Below are positions 54,136 through 63,270 of a DNA stretch of 64,000 nt, piece by piece. Below the pieces are notes generated by a model. The model was not told the origin of the DNA. It did no database searches and saw only the letters and a program-made list of their open reading frames with translations. The first letter of the stretch is position 1. Every line of letters begins with the position of its first letter. The DNA is from Phyllobacterium zundukense (GTDB lineage Bacteria > Pseudomonadota > Alphaproteobacteria > Rhizobiales > Rhizobiaceae), in NCBI RefSeq assembly GCF_002764115.1, contig NZ_CP017940.1, positions 2,392,501 to 2,456,500 on the forward strand. Reading direction: 5' to 3'. The position numbers and the translations under genes are program-made.

Positions 54136-55869
54136 CTATTTTTGCCGGGATTTTCCGGGAGCCGAAGAGCGAAGCAGTGCCTTTGCGTCCTCGATTGTCG
54201 CGGCATAGGCGACATGCGGCGGGCGCACGCCATGGGCCCGCAGCATGCGACGGACGCTGGGCGACGTGCCGGTGATGAAGAAACGGACACCGGCTCGCTC
54301 TGCCTTGCGTGCCGAGGCTTCGATGACGTTGGCAGCGGTGGAATCAAGCAAGGGCACCGCGGAACAGTCGAGAATGAAATTGCGCCGTTGATCGGCGATG
54401 CGATCAAGGATCGTGCCGACCGTCGAAGCTGCACCGAAAAAGAAGGCGCCTGTCAGACGATAGACAACTGTGTCGGGATCAGTTGCGGTCCGGACGTTGT
54501 AGTCCGTGTGATCTCCATTGGCTGCATCGGCCACGTCATCCACCGCAAACGGCTCATGCGCTTCCAGCGCCACGCTCTTGGCCATGCGATCGATAAACAG
54601 AATCGCACCCAGCGCAAAACCGACGACGATACCTTCGGTGAGGTCGCGAAAGATGACCAGCGCGAAGGTGACGAGGAGTACCACGGCATCGCCGCGGGAC
54701 GAACGAATGAGTGCGCGGAACGCTTCCTTCTCGATCATGTTCCAGGCGACGATGGCAAGGACGCCAGCGAGCGCGGCGAGCGGGATATAGCTGGCGAGCG
54801 GCGCTGCAACGAGCATGAACACCAGCAGGAATGCCGAATGCAGCATGCCCGAAATCGGACTATAGGCGCCCGCCCGGACATTGGTCGCAGTTCGCGCGAT
54901 GGTACCAGTGACGCAAATGCCACCGAAGAGCGCCGATCCGATATTGGCAAAGCCCTGGGCAACCAGTTCACAATTCGAGCGATGCCGCCGGCCGGTCATC
55001 CCGTCTGCCACAACCGCCGACAACAGTGACTCAATCGCCCCAAGCAGCGCGAAACTGATGGCATTGGGCAGGACGGCCAATGCCAGTTCCGGCGTGAATG
55101 CAGGCAGAGCGGGAACGGGCAAAGAACGGGGTATGCCGCCAAAGCGCGTGCCGAGCGTTTCCACCGGAAGACCGAACAAGGCTGCTGCGACCGAAGCAAG
55201 GCACACTGCAATCAGCATGCCCGGCCATGAGGGGCGCCAGCGCTTGAGCGCGGTAATCACGCCAATGGTCAGAAGCGAAATTGCACCGGCGGCGAAATTG
55301 ACGGTGCCGGCAGCCTCGCCCAGCGCGACAAGTTTCGGCAACAGGTCGCCCGGCTCCTTGCCTGCGAGATTGAGGCCGAACAGCTCTTTCAACTGGCTGG
55401 CAAAGATGATGACGGCAATGCCGGCGGTAAAGCCGACCGTGACCGGATAGGGAATGAATTTGATATAGGTGCCGAGCCTCAGATAACCGGTGACGATCAG
55501 GAAGGCACCGGACATCAATGTCGCCAGGATCAGGCCATCGACGCCGTGGCGGTCCACGGTCGCCGCGACAAGCACGATGAAAGCTCCGGCCGGACCACCA
55601 ATCTGGAAACGGCTTCCACCCAGCGCCGATACGATGAACCCGCCAATGATGGCGGTGAACAGACCCTTGTCCGGTGTGACGCCGGACGCAATCGCAATGG
55701 CCATGGACAGCGGTAGCGCAACGATCGCGACTGTCAGCCCCGCAATCATATCCGCCTGAAATTTCGTGCGGCCATAACCTTCGCGCAGGACGGTAATCAG
55801 CTTGGGGGTGAAAAGTTCGGCAAAGCTCGGCGTTGTCTGAGGCTGCTGCGACCGGTTGGCTGCGTCCAA
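54136..55869 (-). CDS. SulP-family anion transporter with STAS domain
   Basis: A 577-residue SLC26/SulP protein. The membrane domain (about 30-430) has the family signatures LTVAIVALPLSMAIAIASG and GLFTAIIGGFIVSALGGS, with SFALLGAIESLLSAVVADG. The C-terminal STAS domain (about 455-560) includes FILDCSAVPLLDSTAANVI. Members move sulfate, bicarbonate or other anions. The start is TTG at 55869, with GAGGG upstream; no ATG lies nearby. It stands alone. A sulfate role would fit the sulfotransferase in the window only loosely. Confidence 0.9.
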   Translation of the reverse strand: MDAANRSQQPQTTPSFAELFTPKLITVLREGYGRTKFQADMIAGLTVAIVALPLSMAIAIASGVTPDKGLFTAIIGGFIVSALGGSRFQIGGPAGAFIVLVAATVDRHGVDGLILATLMSGAFLIVTGYLRLGTYIKFIPYPVTVGFTAGIAVIIFASQLKELFGLNLAGKEPGDLLPKLVALGEAAGTVNFAAGAISLLTIGVITALKRWRPSWPGMLIAVCLASVAAALFGLPVETLGTRFGGIPRSLPVPALPAFTPELALAVLPNAISFALLGAIESLLSAVVADGMTGRRHRSNCELVAQGFANIGSALFGGICVTGTIARTATNVRAGAYSPISGMLHSAFLLVFMLVAAPLASYIPLAALAGVLAIVAWNMIEKEAFRALIRSSRGDAVVLLVTFALVIFRDLTEGIVVGFALGAILFIDRMAKSVALEAHEPFAVDDVADAANGDHTDYNVRTATDPDTVVYRLTGAFFFGAASTVGTILDRIADQRRNFILDCSAVPLLDSTAANVIEASARKAERAGVRFFITGTSPSVRRMLRAHGVRPPHVAYAATIEDAKALLRSSAPGKSRQK

Positions 55870-56010
55870 TTAAAAGGCCCTCGCGTAAGAGCGGCGGGAT
55901 CGTCGGCATCCAGCATCGGCGGTCGCCGTCGCGACATGGACGTAAACGATGATCGTCCCGCTGCAAGTATACAGCCTTCGGCCTTAATCAACAGTTGCTG
56001 CAAGTTCGTT

Positions 56011-56595
56011 TTATGAGCGCGGAAAGGATTTCATGGCGATATCGACGAGCCGGTAGACCTCGTCGCGGCCCGCGCCACTCGAGGCCTGGACGGCCGTGCC
56101 TTGCGCAACCGTCATGATGAAGCGGGCGAGATCTTCGGGATTGCTGTCGGCGGGCAGATCGCCTTCTTTCCTGGCGCGTTCGAAACGCCTGGCGAGCGCC
56201 TTCTGCCCCACCTGAATGCGCTCGACGATGGTCTTGTGGATTTCGAGCGCTGCATCGCTGCAAGCCCTGGCCGCATTGACGACAAGACAGCCGCCTGGAT
56301 TGCACTCTTCGGTCTGGGCATTGACGAAACCGCGCAGGATATCGAAAGCCACGGTGCGGGCATCCGGCTGTTCGAGGGCGCTCCAGAAGAACGCCATGTA
56401 GTTCTCCTCGTAACGCTGAAGTGCCATGCGGAAGAGTTCTTCCTTGTTGCCGAAAGTTCCGTAGAGGCTGGGCTTGGTGATGCCCATGCCGTCGGTCAGG
56501 TCAGTGATGGACGTGCCCTCATAGCCCTTTCGCCAGAATAGCTCCAAAGCCGTCTGCAAGGCATCGTCCGCATCAAATTCCCTCGGCCGTCCCAT
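56011..56595 (-). CDS. TetR-family repressor of the RND efflux operon (BepR-like)
   Basis: A 194-residue TetR/AcrR-type regulator: HTH FDADDALQTALELFWRKGYEGTSITDLTDGMG with the recognition part ITKPSLYGTFGNKEELF; the C-terminal domain is of the TetR_C type with GCLVVNAARAC. Start at ATG 56595, GGGAG upstream. It is divergent from an RND pump, and the spacer has two matching operators and a good promoter, a layout like Brucella bepR-bepDE. Confidence 0.9.
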   Translation of the reverse strand: MGRPREFDADDALQTALELFWRKGYEGTSITDLTDGMGITKPSLYGTFGNKEELFRMALQRYEENYMAFFWSALEQPDARTVAFDILRGFVNAQTEECNPGGCLVVNAARACSDAALEIHKTIVERIQVGQKALARRFERARKEGDLPADSNPEDLARFIMTVAQGTAVQASSGAGRDEVYRLVDIAMKSFPRS

Positions 56596-56616
56596 GGACA
56601 AGACTCCCTAGAAGAA

Positions 56617-56634
56617 TTATACCGCTCGGTATAA
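56617..56634. promoter_or_regulatory. TetR operator near the regulator gene
   Basis: TTATACCGCTCGGTATAA is an 18-bp palindrome (two perfect 8-base arms, 2-base centre), 22 bp upstream of the tetR start. It shares the ATACCGnnCGGTAT core with the site at 56680-56693. Confidence 0.85.
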
Positions 56635-56640
56635 AATCGG

Positions 56641-56670
56641 TTGACAGCTGCTGTGCCGCAGCCTTATATC
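56641..56670 (+). promoter_or_regulatory. Sigma-70-type promoter of the RND operon
   Basis: A consensus -35 box TTGACA at 56641-56646 and a -10 like TATATC at 56665-56670 with an 18-bp spacer. The downstream operator starts about 10 bp after the -10 box, over the expected start point. Confidence 0.7.
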
Positions 56671-56679
56671 AGCCGTTCT

Positions 56680-56693
56680 ATACCGATCGGTAT
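56680..56693. promoter_or_regulatory. TetR operator at the RND promoter
   Basis: ATACCGATCGGTAT is a perfect 14-bp palindrome with the same core as the site at 56617-56634. Its place just after the -10 box suits repression by blocking initiation. Confidence 0.85.
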
Positions 56694-56764
56694 GGAACGT
56701 CAATAATGGATTCCCGATTTGCCATCCTCCCAATGGCACACACTTTCAAAGCAGGATGACCACG

Positions 56765-57985
56765 ATGTCAATCAGCACTTTCAAGAAAAGTCTTTATGTC
56801 AGCGGTATTGTTCTGACGCTTGCAACGGTCGGTGGCACACAGTTCTTCGAACTCCCGAAAAGCCATGCGGAAGGCGAGAAGCAGCCAGCCGCCGCGCAAG
56901 CCATGCCCGTCTCCGTGGCCGTCGTCCAGTCGAAGCTTGTGACCCAGTGGAGCGAATTCTCTGGCCGCCTCGAGGCGATCGATGCAGTCGAGGTGCGTTC
57001 GCGCGTTGCCGGCGCCATCCAGTCGATTGCCTTCAAGGAAGGCGCGATCGTCAAGCAGGGCGACCTGCTGGTCAAGATCGATCCGGCGCCCTATGAGGCG
57101 GAAGTTGCGCGAGCCCGTGCCCAGGTCAGCTCCGCCCAGTCGAAACTCGACTTTGCAAAGAACGAACTTCAACGCGGCAAGCAGCTCGTGAATTCACGCT
57201 TTGCTTCGCAGAGCGACTATGATCAACGTCTCAATGTCCAGACAAGCGCTGAGGCTGACCTTCAGGCCGCGCAGGCGGTTCTTCAAACGGCAACGCTCAA
57301 CCTCGATTACACCGACATTCGCGCGCCGATCACCGGCCGTGTCGGTCGCATCGAAATCACCCCAGGCAATCTGATTGCCGCGGGCCCAAGCGCGCCGCTT
57401 TTGACATCGCTCGTTTCCATCAGCCCGATCTATGCAAGCTTCGAGGCCGATGAAAACGTCGTTGCCAATGCCCTTGCCGACCTTCCCGAAGGCCTGAACA
57501 GCCGCGATTTCGTCGATCGTATCCCGGTACAAATGGATGTGCAGGGCTCGAGCGGCGTTGCAGGCAAGCTGCAGCTGATCAACAACAGCGTCGATGTGGC
57601 CAGCGGCACCGTCAAGGTTCGCGCGGTTTTCGACAATGCGAACGGCAAGCTCATGCCGGGCCAGTTCGCCAAGGTCCGCATGGGCCAGGCCAACGAACGG
57701 CAGGAACTGCTGGTCGATGAAAAGGCTGTCGGAACCGACCAGAGCAAGAAGTTCGTCATGGTCGTCAACCCGCAGAACATCGTCGAATACCGCGAAATCA
57801 CGCTTGGCGCCCGGGCCGATGGGCTGCGCATCGTCACGGCCGGCCTCCAGGCGGACGAGAAGATCGTGGTCAATGGCCTGCAGCGTGTCCGTCCTGGCTC
57901 ACTCGTCGCACCTGAAACGGTGGCGATGGGTGGCCAGGCTCCCAACCAGCAGGCGCTGGCGGACCAGGCCAAGGCAAAGCAATAA
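56765..57985 (+). CDS. RND efflux periplasmic adaptor (AcrA/BepD-BepF type)
   Basis: A membrane-fusion protein of about 406 residues: signal/anchor helix (VSGIVLTLATVGGTQFF), then the adaptor core with GRLEAIDAVEVRSRVAGAI. It continues with FKEGAIVKQGDLLVKIDP (lipoyl half), a helical hairpin (about 95-165), LDYTDIRAPITGRVGRI, and the C-terminal beta-barrel and membrane-proximal domain. AGGA 8 bp upstream favours ATG 56765 over ATG 56756. The first gene of the TetR-controlled operon; no outer-membrane channel gene follows, so a shared TolC-like protein is expected. Confidence 0.92.
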   Translation: MSISTFKKSLYVSGIVLTLATVGGTQFFELPKSHAEGEKQPAAAQAMPVSVAVVQSKLVTQWSEFSGRLEAIDAVEVRSRVAGAIQSIAFKEGAIVKQGDLLVKIDPAPYEAEVARARAQVSSAQSKLDFAKNELQRGKQLVNSRFASQSDYDQRLNVQTSAEADLQAAQAVLQTATLNLDYTDIRAPITGRVGRIEITPGNLIAAGPSAPLLTSLVSISPIYASFEADENVVANALADLPEGLNSRDFVDRIPVQMDVQGSSGVAGKLQLINNSVDVASGTVKVRAVFDNANGKLMPGQFAKVRMGQANERQELLVDEKAVGTDQSKKFVMVVNPQNIVEYREITLGARADGLRIVTAGLQADEKIVVNGLQRVRPGSLVAPETVAMGGQAPNQQALADQAKAKQ

Positions 57986-58021
57986 TTGAGAGCCCCGCAA
58001 GGGGCAGGTTTGGAACCTGAA

Positions 58022-61000
58022 ATGAATATCTCCAATTTCTTCATTGATCGCCCGATTTTCGCGGGCGTTCTTTCTTTTGTGATCTTCCTTGGCGGCCTGA
58101 TCGCCCTGACGGCAATGCCGGTTTCGGAATATCCTGACGTTGTGCCGCCATCCATCGTGGTGCGGGCGCAATATCCGGGTGCCAATCCGAAGGTCATTGC
58201 CGAAACAGTGGCGACGCCGATCGAGGAATCGATCAACGGCGTCGAAGACATGCTCTACATGGGCAGCCAGGCAACCGCCGACGGCCAGATGACGCTGACC
58301 GTCACCTTCGCCCTCGGGACCGATCCCGACAAGGCACAGCAGCTGGTACAGAACCGCGTCTCGCAGGCTGAACCCCGCCTGCCGGAAGAGGTACGCAGCC
58401 TCGGCATCACCACGGTAAAGAGCTCGCCGGACCTGATGCTGGTGGTCAACCTGATCTCACCGAACAATCGCTACGACATCACCTATCTGCGCAACTACGC
58501 CCTGATCAACATCAAGGACCGGCTGGCCCGCATCGATGGCGTTGGCGATGTGCAGCTGTTCGGTTCTGGCGATTACTCCATGCGTGTCTGGCTCGACCCG
58601 CAGAAGACGGCGGAGCTTGGCCTTTCGGCAACGGATGTTCTCAGCGAAATCCGTGCGCAGAACGTACAGGCAGCGGCAGGTGTCATTGGCGCTTCGCCCA
58701 GCCCGAACGACGTCAACCTGCAATTGTCGGTAAATGCGCAAGGACGGTTGCAGACCGAGGAAGAATTCGGCCAGATCATCGTCAAGACCGCTCCAAACGG
58801 GGCGATTACCCATTTGCGCGATATTGCGCGGATCGAACTTGGCGCCGCCCAGTATTCGCTGCGCTCACTGCTCGACAACAAGCCTGCCGTGGCCATTCCC
58901 GTGTTCCAGGCCCCGGGTTCGAACGCCATCCAGATCGCGGATCAGGTCCGTGCCGTGATGGACGAGATGAAGCTGACCATGCCGGAGGGCGTGGACTACG
59001 AAATCGTCTATGACACGACGCAGTTCGTTCGTGCCTCGATCGAGGCCGTGGTGCATACGCTGCTCGAAGCGGTTGTGCTGGTCGTTCTCGTGGTCATCCT
59101 GTTCCTGCAGACGTGGCGCGCGTCGATCATCCCGTTGATCGCGGTGCCGATCTCGATCATCGGTACGTTCGCGGTGATGCATCTCTTCGGATTCTCCGTC
59201 AACGCGCTCAGTCTGTTTGGCCTCGTCCTCGCCATCGGTATCGTGGTGGATGACGCCATCGTGGTGGTGGAAAACGTCGAACGCAATATCGAGAACGGAC
59301 TTGCGCCGCGTCAGGCCACGATACAGGCCATGCGCGAGGTTTCGGGACCAATCATCGCCATTGCGCTGGTGCTGGTGGCGGTGTTCGTGCCGCTCGCCTT
59401 CATCACCGGCCTAACGGGACAGTTCTATCGCCAGTTCGCGCTGACGATTGCTATCTCCACCGTTATCTCCGCATTCAACTCGCTGACCCTGTCACCGGCC
59501 CTCGCCGCCCTTCTCCTGAAGGGCCACGACGAGCCGAAAGATGCCCTGACGCGGTTCATGGACAAGACGCTGGGCTGGCTGTTCCGCGGGTTCAATGCCG
59601 TGTTCACGCGCGGCGCCAACGGTTACAGCAAGGGCGTGCGCGGGGTCATCTCACGCAAGACCGTGATGATGGGCATCTATCTCCTGCTCATCGGCGCGAC
59701 CGCGTTCATGTTCAAGAGCGTGCCGGGCGGTTTCGTGCCGCCGCAGGACAAGCAATATCTGGTCGGCTTTACCCAGCTGCCGGATGGCGCAACGCTCGAT
59801 CGGACAGAAGCAGTTGTCCGCCGTATCGGTGACATTGCGCTCAAGATCCCGGGTGTCCAAAGCACCATCGCTTTCCCGGGCCTTTCGATCAATGGTTTCA
59901 CCAATAGTGCGAATGCCGGTATTGTCTTCGTGTCGCTCAAGCCATTCGAAGAACGCAAGACGCCGGAACTCAGTGCCGGTGCGATCGCGATGCAGCTCAA
60001 CCAGCAATTGTTCGGCATCCAGGAATCGTTCAGCGCCGTGTTCCCGCCTCCTCCCGTCCAGGGTCTTGGCGCGATCGGCGGGTTCAAGCTGCAGATCGAG
60101 GATCGCAATGGCCTTGGCTATCAGGCTCTCGACGACGCGACCAAGGCCTTCCTCGGCAAGGCGGCAACCGCGCCGGAGCTGACGGGCCTGTTCTCCAGCT
60201 ACCAGATCAATGTTCCGCAGCTTTATGCCGACGTGGACCGTGCCAAGGCACGTCAGCTCGACGTGTCGCTGCCGGAAATCTTCAATACGCTGCAGATCTA
60301 TCTCGGCTCCGTCTACGTCAATGACTTCAACAAGTTCGGCCGGACCTATTCCGTCCGCATGCAGGCGGAGTCGAGTTTCCGGGCCAAGGCCGAGGATATT
60401 GGCGACCTGAAGGTGCGTTCCGGCTCGGGAGAAATGATCCCGCTCTCGGCGCTGCTCAAGGTCTCGTCGAGCGCCGGACCGGATCGCGTCATGCGTTACA
60501 ACGGCTTCCTTGCAGCCGATGTGAACGGCAATGCGGCGCCGGGTTACTCTTCCGGCCAGGCGCGTGCGGCGGTGGAGAAGATTGCCGCCGAGACGCTTCC
60601 CGCCGGGATCGGGTTCGAATGGACGGAACTGACCTATCAGGAGATCATCGCGGGCAACTCCGCCTACCTGATCTTCCCGCTGTCGATCCTGCTGGTCTTC
60701 CTGGTCCTGTCTGCCCAGTATGAAAGCCTCGCCCTGCCGCTGTCGATCATCATGATCGTGCCGCTCGGGTTGCTGGCCGCCCTCACCGGCGTCTGGCTGA
60801 CGGCGGGAGACAACAATGTCTTCACGCAGATCGGGCTGATCGTGCTTGTCGGCCTTTCCGCCAAGAACGCCATCCTGATCGTCGAGTTTGCGCGGGAGCT
60901 GGAGTTCACCGGAGCAACGCCGTTCAACGCGGTGATCGAGGCAAGCCGGCTGCGGTTGCGACCGATCCTGATGACGTCGCTGGCCTTCATCATGGGCGTG

Positions 61001-61243
61001 GTACCGCTCGTCACGTCGACCGGCGCCGGCGCGGAAATGCGCAGTGCCATGGGTATAGCGGTGTTTGCCGGCATGATCGGCGTGACGCTGTTCGGCCTGT
61101 TCATGACACCGGTCTTCTATGTGCTGGTGCGTGCGCTATCGGGCAACCGTCCGCTCAGGCATTCCAGCCATGGCAGTCATTTCGAAGGCGAATCCGGCCA
61201 CAATTCGGGCGCGATTCTCCCTGCTGCAACACCGGCAGAATGA
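58022..61243 (+). CDS. RND efflux pump permease (HAE1 family, BepE/BepG-like)
   Basis: A 1073-residue inner-membrane drug/proton antiporter. The canonical start is FFIDRPIFAGVLSFVIFLGG. TM4 carries the proton-relay pair in AIGIVVDDAIVVVENVERN, and later come the GDNNVFTQIGLIVLVGLSAKNAILIVEFA and RLRPILMTSLAFIMGVVPL motifs. The Cys-free porter loops and duplicated halves are of normal length. It lies 36 bp after the adaptor gene and is followed by a GC-rich hairpin. The sequence pattern recalls Brucella BepG (about the same length) as well as MexF; substrates are probably multiple drugs or plant phenolics, by analogy. Confidence 0.95.
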   Translation: MNISNFFIDRPIFAGVLSFVIFLGGLIALTAMPVSEYPDVVPPSIVVRAQYPGANPKVIAETVATPIEESINGVEDMLYMGSQATADGQMTLTVTFALGTDPDKAQQLVQNRVSQAEPRLPEEVRSLGITTVKSSPDLMLVVNLISPNNRYDITYLRNYALINIKDRLARIDGVGDVQLFGSGDYSMRVWLDPQKTAELGLSATDVLSEIRAQNVQAAAGVIGASPSPNDVNLQLSVNAQGRLQTEEEFGQIIVKTAPNGAITHLRDIARIELGAAQYSLRSLLDNKPAVAIPVFQAPGSNAIQIADQVRAVMDEMKLTMPEGVDYEIVYDTTQFVRASIEAVVHTLLEAVVLVVLVVILFLQTWRASIIPLIAVPISIIGTFAVMHLFGFSVNALSLFGLVLAIGIVVDDAIVVVENVERNIENGLAPRQATIQAMREVSGPIIAIALVLVAVFVPLAFITGLTGQFYRQFALTIAISTVISAFNSLTLSPALAALLLKGHDEPKDALTRFMDKTLGWLFRGFNAVFTRGANGYSKGVRGVISRKTVMMGIYLLLIGATAFMFKSVPGGFVPPQDKQYLVGFTQLPDGATLDRTEAVVRRIGDIALKIPGVQSTIAFPGLSINGFTNSANAGIVFVSLKPFEERKTPELSAGAIAMQLNQQLFGIQESFSAVFPPPPVQGLGAIGGFKLQIEDRNGLGYQALDDATKAFLGKAATAPELTGLFSSYQINVPQLYADVDRAKARQLDVSLPEIFNTLQIYLGSVYVNDFNKFGRTYSVRMQAESSFRAKAEDIGDLKVRSGSGEMIPLSALLKVSSSAGPDRVMRYNGFLAADVNGNAAPGYSSGQARAAVEKIAAETLPAGIGFEWTELTYQEIIAGNSAYLIFPLSILLVFLVLSAQYESLALPLSIIMIVPLGLLAALTGVWLTAGDNNVFTQIGLIVLVGLSAKNAILIVEFARELEFTGATPFNAVIEASRLRLRPILMTSLAFIMGVVPLVTSTGAGAEMRSAMGIAVFAGMIGVTLFGLFMTPVFYVLVRALSGNRPLRHSSHGSHFEGESGHNSGAILPAATPAE

Positions 61244-61249
61244 CAAAAA

Positions 61250-61290
61250 TCCCGGCGGCGCGCGGTTTTTCAACCGCCTGCCGCCGGGAG
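61250..61290 (+). terminator. GC-rich hairpin after the RND operon
   Basis: Arms built on CCCGGCGGC and GCCGCCGGG with inner GCGGTT/AACCGC pairs form a long stem a few bases after the permease stop. No strong U tract follows, so it may stop RNA decay as much as transcription. Confidence 0.6.
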
Positions 61291-61493
61291 CAAACCACTG
61301 AAATAACAATATTTTTCGTGCATTGCATTAACGCCGGACAGACCGTCACGCCAAACGTGAACAGCAACGAGAACTTTTTGGGTGACAAAAGGTTTCAAAC
61401 TGTTACAGTTGCGTGACCAAGCCGAAATTCGGCACTGACGATCATGACCCGTTTCGCGCTTTGCGAGGGTCGTTAAATCGGGAGCAGCCTTTA

Positions 61494-61616
61494 ATGAGCT
61501 TTGCAGCAGCCAATGACAACCGGAAGATCAGCGACGGGTTTATTCCGTTCGTCGTCTTCGTTATATTCACCGAAATCGCAGCCACCGTGCTGCTGACTTT
61601 GCCAAATTGGTATTGA
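61494..61616 (+). CDS. Tiny single-helix membrane protein (40 aa)
   Basis: A 40-residue protein starting MSFAAANDNRKISDGF and ending in one membrane helix (about residues 17-36). GGGAG lies 8 bp before the ATG at 61494; a longer in-frame start at 61413 seems less likely. The AANDNR motif at the N-terminus is frequent in rhizobial small membrane proteins. No function known. Confidence 0.55.
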   Translation: MSFAAANDNRKISDGFIPFVVFVIFTEIAATVLLTLPNWY

Positions 61617-61822
61617 GACCTCAACCCACCACTTCGGGTTTTTCAATCCTGCCGTTTCTGGCGGGAGCCGTTATATTATTAATGATTCTCGGCCCGTTTC
61701 TCGTGTGACCTGACGGTCATCGACCCTCCTTTCCTGATCAGTCCCGTTCAACCAAAGTCTGGCTTTTAAGTATCCCGAGCAATTGGGATAGTGCGGATGT
61801 TTGGCTCAGTTGGGAACGCGAC

Positions 61823-62083
61823 ATGACTGGAGAAACCGATCTCAAAGCACGGGATAACGAGGTGACCAAGTATATCGCCGCAGCCCTCGACCGGTTATCG
61901 ACTGGCTCCATTATCGTCGGTTTTGTCGGTCCCATGGCGACCCTCATGAACGATCCAGTGACAACCCTGGAATTCGATCATCATCGCTGGTTGGCCATCG
62001 GCCTTGTCAGTGTTTCCTGGATTGCCGTATCATACGGTCTCCATAGATATGGAAAGCGGGCGTTGCTAAGAGGTATCAGATAA
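61823..62083 (+). CDS. Small two-helix membrane protein
   Basis: An 86-residue protein with two likely membrane segments (about 28-45 and 56-72) linked by a short acidic loop, and a basic C-terminus. Its TAA overlaps the ATG of the next gene (TAATG), indicating coupling. No family recognised. Confidence 0.65.
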   Translation: MTGETDLKARDNEVTKYIAAALDRLSTGSIIVGFVGPMATLMNDPVTTLEFDHHRWLAIGLVSVSWIAVSYGLHRYGKRALLRGIR

Positions 62084-62238
62084 TGGACGAATGGATTTAT
62101 CTGCTTATGTCCGTGGCCATGGGCGCCATAGTTCTTATTTATAGCCATTTCGCGGTAAACAGGCATATCGCCACTGTGGAACGTCATGAGCGTGAACGCA
62201 AAGAGCGCAAGCGAAAGCAGTTGAAGCCAGCCCAATGA
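62083..62238 (+). CDS. Small single-helix membrane protein (51 aa)
   Basis: A 51-residue protein: one N-terminal helix (IYLLMSVAMGAIVLIYSHF) and a very basic, charged C-terminal tail (ERHERERKERKRKQ). The start overlaps the stop of the 86-residue gene. It looks like a real coupled small membrane protein; function unknown. Confidence 0.6.
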   Translation: MDEWIYLLMSVAMGAIVLIYSHFAVNRHIATVERHERERKERKRKQLKPAQ

Positions 62239-62263
62239 TGCCGGGCACTGGCAGGAGAAACCG

Positions 62264-62518
62264 ATGAGACGAGTGACCCTTTCGGCGCTCATGCTGATCT
62301 TGTTTGTTGCCGGGTGCAAAACGATGACTCCGGAGGAACGGCGGGCGATCGATGGCCAGACCTGTGCCTCCTACGGCTTCAGGCGCGGAACGGACGCTTT
62401 CTCATCCTGCCTGCTTAATCTGGAACTTGACCGCCGCGCTGCGAGCCGGGCGCAATTCGAGCAGATGCAGTTCAACACGCCGCTGATCATCTACGATAAT
62501 CGCTATCGCCGCTGGTAA
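62264..62518 (+). CDS. Small lipoprotein
   Basis: An 84-residue protein with a lipoprotein signal peptide; the lipobox is VAGC with Cys at about 18, followed by KTMTPEERRAIDGQ. Two more Cys (TCASYGF and SSCLLNL) may pair. Conserved-looking small envelope protein starting 25 bp after the preceding gene, so probably one transcript. Confidence 0.7.
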   Translation: MRRVTLSALMLILFVAGCKTMTPEERRAIDGQTCASYGFRRGTDAFSSCLLNLELDRRAASRAQFEQMQFNTPLIIYDNRYRRW

Positions 62519-62571
62519 TCGCCGACCGCCCCGAAAGGCGACCAGCACTCGGTCCAAGATTGGGTATCAGC

Positions 62572-63075
62572 TTAACGCACCCACACGACGCGGCGTGTTC
62601 CGGTTTCAACCAGTGCCGGTCTCTGATCCACATAGACGTAGGAGTAACGCGGCTGATCGGGAATTTCCATCAGGGGAATATCGTCGGGAATGACCGTTCC
62701 GGTGTCAACAGGTCCGTCGATCATCACGGTGTCCAGAGGGTTTCTCTCGATATAGGTAATCACCTCGTCAGGAACCCTGCCGGAATCATCGGCAAGATAA
62801 ACGACCTGACGATTTTCCAATGCAACGATTACCGGACGGCCATCCACATAGATGTAGCCGTAGCCTGGGTTTTCGGGGATTGGGCGTACCACCACGCTCT
62901 CCGGAATCACGTAGCCCTGTGACAAATCACCCTCAATGACAACCGGATCGGACGGATGCGCGATTACATAATCACGGGCTCTTTGCGGTACTTCGACGAT
63001 GACGCTATCCTGAGCGATCGCGAGACCGGACGTGGCGAAGAATGCCGCTGCCGTCAGTACAAGAATCTTATTCAT
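62572..63075 (-). CDS. DUF1236-family periplasmic protein
   Basis: A 167-residue exported protein with signal peptide (residues 1-21, ending LAIA). The mature part has two copies of a DUF1236-like unit: YVIAHPSDPVVIEGDL, VIPESVVV, YIYVDGRPVIVALENRQVV, then YIERNPLDTVMIDGPV, VIPDDIPL, YVYVDQRPALVETGTRRVV. DUF1236 proteins are widespread in rhizobia, and their function is not established. It lies convergent with the lipoprotein gene. Confidence 0.9.
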   Translation of the reverse strand: MNKILVLTAAAFFATSGLAIAQDSVIVEVPQRARDYVIAHPSDPVVIEGDLSQGYVIPESVVVRPIPENPGYGYIYVDGRPVIVALENRQVVYLADDSGRVPDEVITYIERNPLDTVMIDGPVDTGTVIPDDIPLMEIPDQPRYSYVYVDQRPALVETGTRRVVWVR

Positions 63076-63270
63076 CGTTATGCCTCTCTATTGTTCTGTT
63101 ATGAAGGGAAACCCCGCGGCAGACGATTTGGTTCCGGGTAAAACCCATTCCAGGCACACTTCATGCGACAGGCTGAAACATGAGAGCCACGGAATTCACA
63201 TCTTGTTGTGTTGAAAGCGGCGGAGAGCTGTGGCGGTAAAGTGCAGCAGGATCAGGAGATTGCCAACACG

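Noticed and set aside
55031..55966. A 311-codon minus-strand frame overlapping the SulP gene
   Set aside because: A His/Arg/Cys-rich shadow of the SulP gene in another frame; no family signature.
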